Below, piece after piece: positions 9,249-17,701 of a stretch of DNA of 64,000 nucleotides. Position 1 is the first letter of the stretch; each line of letters starts with the position of its first letter. The notes beneath the pieces were generated by a model. The model searched no databases. It was not told the origin of the DNA and was given only the letters and a program-made list of their open reading frames with translations. This DNA comes from Caldilineaceae bacterium (GTDB lineage: Bacteria > Chloroflexota > Anaerolineae > Caldilineales > Caldilineaceae): positions 17,371 to 81,370 of the forward strand of contig JAPKMW010000043.1 of assembly GCA_026645575.1 (NCBI GenBank), in the 5' to 3' direction. A program made the translations under genes and the position numbers.

Positions 9249-11918
9249 TCACCGGATGGGAGATGGTCGTTGCCAGCAGGCCCAACGCGATCCACTGCCA
9301 AAGCGCCAAATCGGGCAATGCGCCAAAGGTATCGACTTGGCCGTGAGCAATCCCGGCAGCGAAGGCGGCGAGGAGGCCAATCGTTTGCCAGGGGGGGGAA
9401 CGGCCTGGCTACTGACCCGGCGTAGATGTCGCCTCAACTGCCAACCAAGTAGCAGAAACCACCCCAGCCCCAGGACGCCCCACCCAGCCAGCAACTCTAG
9501 CCAGAGATTGTGCGGGTGTAGCAGATTTGGATCGCTCTCGGCGCCGCCCAGCCAGTAGCGCGGATAGTACCAGAAAAAACTGCTCGGCCCGACACCGAAA
9601 AGCCAATGATCAGCCACTAGGCGACTGGTGGCCTGCCAAATTTGCACCCGTTCGGCCACCGTTGCGCTGTTTGTGAGCCGTTCCCAAAGCGGTTGCCCCA
9701 CACTCAATCCAACTGCGCTAAGAAACACAATAGCAATCACCGATCCCATCACCCACCAGCGGCGCGCTCTCCATAGCACAACGAAGCGCGTAGGATGGAA
9801 CAAGCCGCCGGCCCAGAGGAAAACGATGGCTCCCGCTGGCATCCCCAACAACCACGCGCCACGACTGGCCGTCAGCCAGAGCGCAACGCCGATCACCCCA
9901 AGCGCTGCCCACAGCCAGCGGCGCTGCCCACCGTGACCAGCAAGCGCCAACCCCACCCCTAACCAGCCGATCCGTTCCAGATAAAGCGCCGCATGGTTTG
10001 GCGAAAAATAGGGGCCGACCAACCGCAACACGCCATCCGCCGCCGTGCCTTGTCCTTGCCACCAGAAGAACAGACCGCCTATCGCCGCAAGTAGTCCACT
10101 GAGAAAAAGGGCAGTACGCAGAAGTGTTCGTTGGTTAGGTGTCGTGACGAAAACCCTGGTTGCGCTGTAGGCCAGAGCAGGCAAGAACGCCAGATTGAGC
10201 CAGCCTTGCACTGCGCCCGGCCACTGCCACGCCTGCCCTGTACTCAGCGCGCTGATAATCAGCCAGAGCAGCGCCAGCCCATCCAATGGGTTCAAGCGCG
10301 GCACCATTGCCTGGAGCGAGCGCCACTTGAGTTTAAAGGTTGCCAACCCACGGGCAAGAAGGGCGATCCCTAGACAACCGAGCGCGGCATGAGCCGGCGG
10401 CACGGCAATGCTAAAGTTGGCGACCATTATCTCCTTATGTTGAAAGTAGAAAGGGAGCAGCAACGCCGTCAGCGCCAGCCCGGTCAGCGGCGCCGGTAAG
10501 ATCAGCAGCGTCGCGATCAACCAGCAGAGCAGGATCAAGGGCGGCCAGGTGGCGAAGTAATAGCAAGAGAGTAGTAGCAACCATGCTACCCCTTTCAACC
10601 ACAGCGGTTGGTTTTGGTAGGTCTGGCGCCAAGCCACCCACGGCAACAAACAGATCGCCGCCAGCAGACGCCAACCAATCACCAGCAAAAGCAGGCTCAT
10701 CCCCAACCAGCGCCAGACAAGAGCAGACGGGCGGGTATTCTGTGTAGTTGCTGTGCTGACCGGTGGCTGCCAGGTGTGAAATGCCTCCGCCAAAGCCGGT
10801 GTGAGCGCAAAGCCCCAGTGTGGATCGGTCGGTGGTTGGGCCGGCTGGTCAATTGCCCAGCCCATTGCCGTTAGCCAGGGCCATTCCTGGCGGGCAATGG
10901 TTAAGGCCGCGGCCGCAAAAGTGGACTGGTCCGTTGGCGTGACCGTGCGCCAGGGAGAATCGCTGCGTGTATTCCAACCATAGCGCACCGCCCAGATCGG
11001 CGTCGCCCCGTCACCGGCGGCGAGCATGGTGCGGCGCAACAGCTTGACCCGTTGGAAGTTCAACACCGGCAGGCGCGCCCGTTTATCGGAGGGGGACGCG
11101 CCAAAGCCAAAGGGCTGCGCCGCCACCACATCAAAGAAGGGCGCTGCGCCGGCGGCATAGAGCCGTTGCAGAAAGTAGACCTCATCCACCGCCAGATGGC
11201 CGCGATCCGCTGTCGGCGCCAGAGCCGCCAACACAAGCACAGCGTCGGGATCAGCCGCCCGGATGGCGGGGGCCGCCGCCTTGAGCAAGCGGGCATAACC
11301 CACCGGTTCAATGTGGCGATTGCCCCAGTGCGGCGCAATGTTGGGTTCGTCCCAAAGCTGATAGAAGCGCACTGCCGCCCCATAGCGTTGGGCGACGGCA
11401 GCGGCAAAGCGTGCAAAGGTGACTGGATCAGCCGGCGGCGCCAGCGGGTTGTCGGTTGCGCCCCGATCTGGCTCGGCCCGCGCCCAGGCTGGACTGCCAT
11501 CCAGCACCAACACCGGCGCCAAGCCAGCAGCGACAAGATCGGCCACAATCGCATCGCTGACGCGCCAGTCAAAGTGTTCAGGTTGCGCTTCGATCTGCCC
11601 CCAGTCGAGCCGCTGGCGCACCCAGCCAAAGCCCGCCTGGCGTAAGCGCTGGAGGGCGGCGTGGCGTTCGGCGGCAGAAGCCGTTTCCAACGCCACGGTA
11701 ATTCCCAGAAAGGGCAGGTCAGCAGCAGCCGTCGGTAGCGGGGCCACCAACCGTGCGCTGCTCTCCTGCGTCGCACGGAGGAGCAGCGCCGTTTCGCCCA
11801 GCAGAAAACAGAGCAGCGGAAAGAGGAGTAGGAGGCGTAGACCGGCCAGCCAAAGGCGTAAGCGCTGTTGCCGATCTACCAGCCACCGATACAAAGCAGC
11901 CTTCATGCGCCGGATCAC
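9249..11918 (-). CDS. Fusion of glycoside-hydrolase-like domain with O-antigen ligase/polymerase-like protein, frameshifted at 3' end
   Basis: After one N-terminal membrane segment (about residues 25-50), residues 65-390 form a clan GH-A (xylosidase-like) TIM barrel. The acid/base position reads WDEPN (Glu about 191 kept, preceding Asn changed to Asp). The nucleophile position reads VRYGW (about 311-315), with Arg where TEFGW normally has Glu. From about residue 400 roughly ten membrane helices follow with the Wzy/WaaL signature LHPHNLWLELLAGWG. The last 36 codons are out of frame: beyond a run of eight C (9391-9398, minus strand) the +1-base frame encodes membrane-like sequence with IAHGQVDTF and LWQWIALGLL, ending at 9226. 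The start may be GTG 11918 or ATG 11906. It directly follows the epimerase gene. Confidence 0.85.
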   Translation of the reverse strand: MIRRMKAALYRWLVDRQQRLRLWLAGLRLLLLFPLLCFLLGETALLLRATQESSARLVAPLPTAAADLPFLGITVALETASAAERHAALQRLRQAGFGWVRQRLDWGQIEAQPEHFDWRVSDAIVADLVAAGLAPVLVLDGSPAWARAEPDRGATDNPLAPPADPVTFARFAAAVAQRYGAAVRFYQLWDEPNIAPHWGNRHIEPVGYARLLKAAAPAIRAADPDAVLVLAALAPTADRGHLAVDEVYFLQRLYAAGAAPFFDVVAAQPFGFGASPSDKRARLPVLNFQRVKLLRRTMLAAGDGATPIWAVRYGWNTRSDSPWRTVTPTDQSTFAAAALTIARQEWPWLTAMGWAIDQPAQPPTDPHWGFALTPALAEAFHTWQPPVSTATTQNTRPSALVWRWLGMSLLLLVIGWRLLAAICLLPWVAWRQTYQNQPLWLKGVAWLLLLSCYYFATWPPLILLCWLIATLLILPAPLTGLALTALLLPFYFQHKEIMVANFSIAVPPAHAALGCLGIALLARGLATFKLKWRSLQAMVPRLNPLDGLALLWLIISALSTGQAWQWPGAVQGWLNLAFLPALAYSATRVFVTTPNQRTLLRTALFLSGLLAAIGGLFFWWQGQGTAADGVLRLVGPYFSPNHAALYLERIGWLGVGLALAGHGGQRRWLWAALGVIGVALWLTASRGAWLLGMPAGAIVFLWAGGLFHPTRFVVLWRARRWWVMGSVIAIVFLSAVGLSVGQPLWERLTNSATVAERVQIWQATSRLVADHWLFGVGPSSFFWYYPRYWLGGAESDPNLLHPHNLWLELLAGWGVLGLGWFLLLGWQLRRHLRRVSSQAVPPPGKRLASSPPSLPGLLTAKSIPLAHCPIWRFGSGSRWACWQRPSPIR

Positions 11919-12662
11919 CTACCAGCGCGCCAGCACAGCCCGCACCTTCGCCAATTGCACAGCGACCTCAGCATACTCATCCCGCCCCGAATGATGTTCC
12001 ACCGACCAACAACCCTTATAGCCGGCATTGCGCAGCGTGGTCAGGTGCTGTTCCAGTGCGCCTTCGGTAATGTCCCAGGAAATATGGGTGTGCATGGCCC
12101 ACGGCGCCATGAGCGCATCACCGGCGTTGCCGCGGAAGTGAAGCAGGACGCCAAAGCCGGGGTGATCGACCGCTTCACAGAGGCGCTTCATGTTCTCTGG
12201 CACGACTTCGGCGCCCCAGTGGTTCTCCGGCCCGACCTTGTAGCCGTGGTCATAGGCGCGCTGGGCATATTCGCGGAAGCGGGTCACAATGCCGTCGAAT
12301 TGCTCATTGGTAAAGGTATCGGCGCGCACCCCGGCGTCAATGCGCAGTGTCTGCGCGCCCAAGAACTCGGCTACTTCCAGGTAGCGGAGCGCCTGTTGAT
12401 AATGCTGTTCACGCACAGCGGGGTCATCTTCCCAGATGTGCGGGCCGTCGACACAGAGATTGACCAGCGTCAACTCGCGTTCAGCCAGCGCCGCTTTGAC
12501 TTTGGCCAAGTAGCCATCATCAAGGCTGGTCAACATGCCGTTCCAGATGTCGGCGGTGCGCAGGTCATAGCGGTAGCGACAACTTTCCAGGTAGCCAAAG
12601 AGATCGATCTGACCGGCGCGCAACAGACCGTGAAAGGCGTAGGAGGCAATGGCGATGTTCAT
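11919..12662 (-). CDS. Sugar phosphate isomerase/epimerase-like TIM barrel
   Basis: This 247-residue protein has the xylose-isomerase-like TIM-barrel pattern. It shows NIAIASYAF at the start, TLVNLCVDGPHIWED, a metal-ligand-like ENHWGAE block (about residues 148-154), HTHISWD and WSVEHHSG near the end. Members isomerise or epimerise sugars or inositols using a divalent metal. An AAAGGAAAG site precedes ATG 12662. Its stop adjoins the start of the glycosidase/ligase fusion gene, so the two are probably co-transcribed. Specific substrate unknown. Confidence 0.86.
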   Translation of the reverse strand: MNIAIASYAFHGLLRAGQIDLFGYLESCRYRYDLRTADIWNGMLTSLDDGYLAKVKAALAERELTLVNLCVDGPHIWEDDPAVREQHYQQALRYLEVAEFLGAQTLRIDAGVRADTFTNEQFDGIVTRFREYAQRAYDHGYKVGPENHWGAEVVPENMKRLCEAVDHPGFGVLLHFRGNAGDALMAPWAMHTHISWDITEGALEQHLTTLRNAGYKGCWSVEHHSGRDEYAEVAVQLAKVRAVLARW

Positions 12663-12729
12663 GGGCTTTCCTTTTCGTATTCTTGTCGTTGTGTTCAGTT
12701 TATCAAAACAGGCTCTGTGCCTTATGATA

Positions 12730-12790
12730 GTAACTACTCAGCCCGCTCCTAGCCGGTCACGGACCGGCTAGGAGCGGGCTGAGTAGTTAC
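12730..12790. repeat. Perfect 61-base palindrome, GTAACTACT...AGCCGGTC family
   Basis: Two perfect 29-base arms surround a 3-base loop. Termini are GTAACTACT and AGTAGTTAC. It separates the epimerase gene start from the stop of the peptidase-like gene at 12794, and may terminate the latter's transcript. A close relative with the same ends and AGCCGGTC core is at 54133-54215. Confidence 0.9.
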
Positions 12791-12793
12791 CCG

Positions 12794-15082
12794 CTATTTT
12801 GTCACCAGCGGCAGGAAGGCTTTACTCAGGCTGATCGCCACCTCATCACTGGCGAAGCCGGGGGAACGGGGCGACTCGACATCGGTGACAACCAGGATCA
12901 CTTTGGCCGCGGCCGGTTTGCCATCGGTGGTGGCGCTGTCGGGCACGGTGTATTGCACCGTGCGCCCGCTGCCGATCTTGGCGTCGTCACTAATTTCGTT
13001 CAGATACCAGTTGTACACATAGGTGCCGCCACTGCCCAGGACAAAGTCCAACGACGCATCAACGCCGAGATCCTTCAGGCTCTTGCTGGCGTCGGCGGCT
13101 TCCAGCGTGATTTTGCTGCCAGGAATGACCGTTGCGCCGTTGGTCAGCGAGGTGATCTTGGCATAAGGCGCCATGTAGGTTTCGTTGACCGGGATGTAGA
13201 CCTGATAGGTTTGCTCACTGCCACCGGGCGGGGTGGCTTTGACCGTGAGAATATTGACCGGGATCAGTTGGTCTTGATTCCAGGTAATCGACCCTTCATA
13301 GTAGCCCAACGTGTTGCTGACGATGGTCTTGGTTCCGATCAAGGGGATGTAGTCTAAAGCGACCTGGGCTTCAGCCTTTTCAAAGAGGGTTTTGATCGTC
13401 TCAAAGGGGCGCACCGGCGTGGTCAGCGGCTGATTGGTGTCGGCGGCCCGGGCCTGTAAGAGCGGACGGGTGCCATCGGTGCCACCGAGAACCAACTCAT
13501 TGAAAGGAATAGCCTGCAAGCTGCGGCCACTGGGTGCTACGCTGGCTGCGACATAAACGGTGACGCTGCTGCCCGGCCCTACGACTGAGAACTGCACTGG
13601 TGCGGCAACGGCGGCGCCCTGCACCGGCGGCGTATAGCTGATCACCCGCTGGTAGGAGACGACATGATTGGTCACCGTTTCCGCCAGAATTTGTAATGTC
13701 CCGGCGGCATTGGCCCCACCGGGGACGCGTCCCGTGTCCTGCGCCGAGGTCAACACATCTTGCGTCACAGCGGCAAATTGCACATCACCCGGCATCAGTT
13801 GATTTTGGGTGAGGAACTGATCAGCAATCCCGCGCGCCGTATCCGCATCAATTACCAGACGGCTCGCCGTGCCGGCAGCCTGAATGGACAGCACATCGGA
13901 GATGACCGATTCGCTCCACAAGGTTTTGTGGTTGTGATACTGGTATTGACCGGTGTTGCTATTTTGAATCAGATCGCCATTGGTGGAGACAAAGAGGTTG
14001 TCGGTGGCCTGAAGGGCGTCAACCCCACTGGCGAGAACCGTGGCCGGTTGCGTAATGATGGCCGTACTCGTCAAGCCAAAGGCAGCCCCCAAGCCCTGCC
14101 ACTGCGCTTGCGCTTCGCTGAGACTGAGCGGTTGAATGTTGAAGATCGGCATTTCAGCCAGCGGCGCACTGGCGCCATCAGCGCCGGCCGCCATCAGTTG
14201 ATTGGCATTGACGGCCAACGCCACCGCTGTCCCAGCTTGATGGGTCCACCAGTAGAAATCGGAATCCACCGGCTGGAAGTCGTCATGATGATGCCACTGA
14301 TCATTGTAGTTATAGGTCTCTTCGCCAATAATGCGCGCAACCTGCCAGGTGGGCAACTTCTCATTGGTCGCCTTGAACCACGCCTGCGCCATGCTGTTGC
14401 CCCAACGCATGTGCCAGCCTACAGATGCGCCAAAATCAACGTCGGACATCACCGTCTTCATACCCATAAGGAGACGCGTGCCGTTCATTGCGCGCGCCCA
14501 GCGTTGCAGATTGGCATAGGGGTCATCTAGCACATTACAGGCGGCGATGCCGATCCAGTCGTTATCCTTGGTGCCCCAGCGCCCTTGCACATCTTCGGCT
14601 GTGGCTGTACTGTTGTTACGGGTATTGCCGCCGACGCCAAAGATAAGACCGGTAGGTGAACCATGCCCGGCAAAGTAGGCCAGGTCAACGTTGTCAATGT
14701 AGGCTTCCTCGTTGGTTGTCCAATCGCTCTCCCAGGCGCTGGTACTCCCATAGACATAGGGCGCCGACCAGCGGGGCGTGGGGAAAAGCTCAAAGGGGAC
14801 GAAGGGGTAATAGCGTTGGGTCAACCGGTCGCGCAAGCCTAAGGCATCCGGCGTAGTTGCCGGCAGATCGGCCCCACCCGCCCCAGCCGGTGGGTAATCT
14901 ACCACATACCAAACGCCGACCTCCAGCGCACTATCATCGGCCCAGGTGGGAACCTGCGGCTTGGTCACAACATCATCATTCGCCGACGCCGCCGGCGCCA
15001 GGTTACCGAGGATGAGAAGGCTCAACAAACAACTGAGCGCACGCCACCACTTGCGTTGCGGGCTGATAGTTCGATGATTCAT
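12794..15082 (-). CDS. Secreted DUF6345 caspase-like putative peptidase, copy 1
   Basis: ATG 15082 follows AAGGAG at 8 bases and begins a signal peptide ending near ASA at residue 34. The N-terminal domain matches DUF6345: AWESDW, VDLAYFAGHGSP with His about 140, and WIGIAACNVLDD with Cys about 182. These are the places of the clan CD His-Cys dyad. The rest (about 550 residues) is beta-rich, with a region around YYEGSITWNQDQLIP that is also found in the neighbour at 15173. The protein ends in AFLPLVTK. It is the last of seven co-directional exported-protein genes. Catalysis is not proven for DUF6345; the peptidase reading rests on the dyad and the company it keeps. Confidence 0.85.
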   Translation of the reverse strand: MNHRTISPQRKWWRALSCLLSLLILGNLAPAASANDDVVTKPQVPTWADDSALEVGVWYVVDYPPAGAGGADLPATTPDALGLRDRLTQRYYPFVPFELFPTPRWSAPYVYGSTSAWESDWTTNEEAYIDNVDLAYFAGHGSPTGLIFGVGGNTRNNSTATAEDVQGRWGTKDNDWIGIAACNVLDDPYANLQRWARAMNGTRLLMGMKTVMSDVDFGASVGWHMRWGNSMAQAWFKATNEKLPTWQVARIIGEETYNYNDQWHHHDDFQPVDSDFYWWTHQAGTAVALAVNANQLMAAGADGASAPLAEMPIFNIQPLSLSEAQAQWQGLGAAFGLTSTAIITQPATVLASGVDALQATDNLFVSTNGDLIQNSNTGQYQYHNHKTLWSESVISDVLSIQAAGTASRLVIDADTARGIADQFLTQNQLMPGDVQFAAVTQDVLTSAQDTGRVPGGANAAGTLQILAETVTNHVVSYQRVISYTPPVQGAAVAAPVQFSVVGPGSSVTVYVAASVAPSGRSLQAIPFNELVLGGTDGTRPLLQARAADTNQPLTTPVRPFETIKTLFEKAEAQVALDYIPLIGTKTIVSNTLGYYEGSITWNQDQLIPVNILTVKATPPGGSEQTYQVYIPVNETYMAPYAKITSLTNGATVIPGSKITLEAADASKSLKDLGVDASLDFVLGSGGTYVYNWYLNEISDDAKIGSGRTVQYTVPDSATTDGKPAAAKVILVVTDVESPRSPGFASDEVAISLSKAFLPLVTK

Positions 15083-15172
15083 CGGTATCACTCCTTATTG
15101 ATGTAGCTTGTGTGAAGGAAGAATGAGGAGTGTACACGAGGGCGTGCGCCCCCCTCATTCCCTGGCGAAATA

Positions 15173-17401
15173 CTACTTCGTAATCAATGGCAAGAACACA
15201 GGCGGGACAACAGTGAGTTGCGCGGCTGCCGTCGCTGTGCCGGCGGAATCGGCGTTGGGGCTGTTGATGTCCTTGACCACCAGATGCACATCCAACACGC
15301 CGCCATGATCGTCCTCTGTCATGGGGATGGTAAAGGTGACATTGGTGGCGCCGTCGTTGGGGGTAAGATCGGTGATCTTGTTCTCCGGCGCAACGCTGCC
15401 CAGATACCATTCATAGGTGTAGGTGCCATCGGCGCCGTTATAGCCCATGACAAAATCAAAGTTGCCCACGCCCAGCGCTTTCAGCGTCTTGGCCGCATCC
15501 GCCGCCGTCAGCGTGATACGGGCGCCGGTGGCAACTCCGGTGGTTGGGGCGTTGAGGATACGGGCCAAGGGACGCATATACTGGGCGCTGGCCGGCAGAT
15601 AGACTAGCTCTTCACTAACGGCGTCGGTGTTCTTTTCGACAAAGCGCACCTTCAGCTCATAGACTGGGATCAACTCGCCCTGGCTGCTGCCCGGTGCATT
15701 TTCCCAATAGGCGAGCGTTTCCGTCAGAATCGTGCGGCTCTTGACATCAAGCGGGACGGAATTCATGGTCACTTCTTTATCGAGCGCCAGGTAGAGCGCT
15801 TTGGCCGTCTCCGCATCGATAATGGTGGTCATGATCTGTTCGCCACTGGCCGCATTCACCGCCGCTTCCACCTCACGCCAGCCACCTTGCACCCCCACCG
15901 GATCGGCGACAAGCACGCCGGCGGCGTTGACCTGGCCGGTGGTGGGGATGTAGACCTTCTGCTTGGCGCCGGGGCCAACCACCGTAAAGGAGAGATCGGC
16001 GCTGAGACCGGAGGCCATCACCACGGGAATGCTTAACTTGCGGGTGTAGAGGACCTGCAACAGTGCCGACGTCTCCTGCGCCGCCACCACGGAGGCGTTC
16101 GTCACCGCCGCTTTGGGCTGCGTGCCGACGGTATCGGAGACTACTTCGTAGAAGACGCCATCGGCCGGCATTAGATTGTGCTGGGCGAGGAAGGCGTCGG
16201 CAATGCGGCGGGCGTCGTCATTGGTGATGGCATTGACCGCGGACGCTTTGACGGCCAGGGCTTGTTGTGCCTGTGCGCTGTTCCACATCTGCCCCAGATC
16301 GGTGTAATTGTAAATGCCGCTGCCCTTGTCCATTTCCAGCGTCTTGCTCACGGCAGTGGTGACGAAGAAGGGGGTTGTCCCTGGCGGGGGCGGCGGGTTG
16401 GTGTCTTCGTTCAACGCCGCGGCTTGCAGGGTAGCTGTGACCGGCAGGCTAAAGATCGCGCCCAGCGTCTGATAATCTTTGGCGGCCTCGGCCAGACTAT
16501 AAGGTGCCATTTTGTAGACTGGCAACTGGTCGGCCAATTGGGCCAACGGGATCTGGCTGGCGCTTTCGGTGCCGCAGTTGTGGGTGTACCAATAGTAATC
16601 GCTGTCCAGGGTGTCGGCGCAGGTGCTGCCGTAGTAGGGGTTGTCATTAAAACAGGCAGTCTCTTCGGCAATGACGCGCGCGATGCGACCCCGTTGGGCG
16701 ACATCACACGCCTTGAACCACGATTGGGTCATGTTGTAGCCGGAACGCAAGTAACGCCCAAAGTGATAGGACTGGGTGTCCCAGAAGTTATTATGGGCGC
16801 TGGCGTTGGTGACAAAGCCAAGGATCAGATGTTGGCGATTCATACATTGCGCCATTGACCCTATCGCCGAGTCGGCCAGCACCTGGCAAGAGGTGAGCGC
16901 CAGCCATTCATTGTCGCCGTCGCCCCAACTGGCATTACAGTCGCCCGGTGATTGCAACGTGCTATCCGTCCAATTGGCGTTTTCAAAGGTAAAGCGACCG
17001 GGTGAGCCATGCCCGACATAGAATTGCAGATCCACGGCATCGATATAGCTGTTCTCCGTACCGCCCAGCGCCGCCCGTTTGAAGTCCCGTTCCCAGGCGC
17101 TGGCCTCGTTATAGCTATAGCGCTGGACAAACCAGCCATTGAGCCAATACCACATGCCATAGCGCTCGGCAGCCGTCGCCTGGGTCAGGTTGCCGGCGGT
17201 GCCATGCACCCCCAATTCCCAGGCGCCGCCATCGTCCGCAGTCACTGCACTGGCCTGCACCGTTTCGTCAGCGCCATCGGTTGGCGGCGGCGGATCACCG
17301 GCCCGTACTACCGGCGCCAGCAGCAACATTGCCACCAGCGCGAGCGTCAGGGCGCGCATAAGCGTCGCCTGTCGGCTCTGTTTGCCTAATTGCCTACGCA
17401 T
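15173..17401 (-). CDS. Secreted DUF6345 caspase-like putative peptidase, copy 2
   Basis: ATG 17401, 8 bases after AAGGAG, gives 742 residues starting with a signal peptide. The DUF6345 domain shows AWERDFKRAA, VDLQFYVGHGSP (His about 131) and LALTSCQVLAD (Cys about 172), with AWFKAC-like SWFKACD and a Cys-rich loop downstream. The C-terminal half matches the protein at 12794, including a shared YMRPLARI/YMAPYAKI block and a final domain of about 90 residues. It ends in VFLPLITK. The pair is a tandem duplication with clear divergence. It is 90 bases upstream of the other copy and in the same direction. Confidence 0.85.
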   Translation of the reverse strand: MRRQLGKQSRQATLMRALTLALVAMLLLAPVVRAGDPPPPTDGADETVQASAVTADDGGAWELGVHGTAGNLTQATAAERYGMWYWLNGWFVQRYSYNEASAWERDFKRAALGGTENSYIDAVDLQFYVGHGSPGRFTFENANWTDSTLQSPGDCNASWGDGDNEWLALTSCQVLADSAIGSMAQCMNRQHLILGFVTNASAHNNFWDTQSYHFGRYLRSGYNMTQSWFKACDVAQRGRIARVIAEETACFNDNPYYGSTCADTLDSDYYWYTHNCGTESASQIPLAQLADQLPVYKMAPYSLAEAAKDYQTLGAIFSLPVTATLQAAALNEDTNPPPPPGTTPFFVTTAVSKTLEMDKGSGIYNYTDLGQMWNSAQAQQALAVKASAVNAITNDDARRIADAFLAQHNLMPADGVFYEVVSDTVGTQPKAAVTNASVVAAQETSALLQVLYTRKLSIPVVMASGLSADLSFTVVGPGAKQKVYIPTTGQVNAAGVLVADPVGVQGGWREVEAAVNAASGEQIMTTIIDAETAKALYLALDKEVTMNSVPLDVKSRTILTETLAYWENAPGSSQGELIPVYELKVRFVEKNTDAVSEELVYLPASAQYMRPLARILNAPTTGVATGARITLTAADAAKTLKALGVGNFDFVMGYNGADGTYTYEWYLGSVAPENKITDLTPNDGATNVTFTIPMTEDDHGGVLDVHLVVKDINSPNADSAGTATAAAQLTVVPPVFLPLITK

Positions 17402-17480
17402 AAACACAACTCCTTCTCCAAAGAACGTCCATGATTAGTTGTACGACCGTGTTGTCAATGTAATGAATGACAGCTTCACC

Positions 17481-17555
17481 CGTCCCGTAGGGACACTTGA
17501 GTTTAGGAAAGAGATTATTTTTATATACCCCTAAACTCACCTGTCCCGATGGGAC
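17481..17555. repeat. Second copy of the GTCCCGTAGGGAC/TGAGTTTAGG palindrome
   Basis: Arms CGTCCCGTAGGGACACTTGA and complement, with GAGTTTAGGAAAGAG in common with the copy at 9167-9247 but a different loop. It lies in the 300-base gap between the C25-like and DUF6345 genes. Nothing else recognisable is in that gap. Confidence 0.85.
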
Positions 17556-17701
17556 AAAAGCGCGCTCGCATAGGCGCAAGGCGGCCGGCAAACCTTCTTT
17601 GACAACATACGACACAAAACGTTGGCATCTCTTCGCTGGTAACATCGCAGCCGCGCTTGGGTCACGGTTCACGCAACTCGCAACACGTGCGCCCCCGCCT
17701 T

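Noticed and set aside
17394..17672. Open frame of 92 codons in the gap between the C25-like and DUF6345 genes
   Set aside because: It runs through the dispersed palindrome at 17481-17555, has no ribosome site, and its product resembles nothing.
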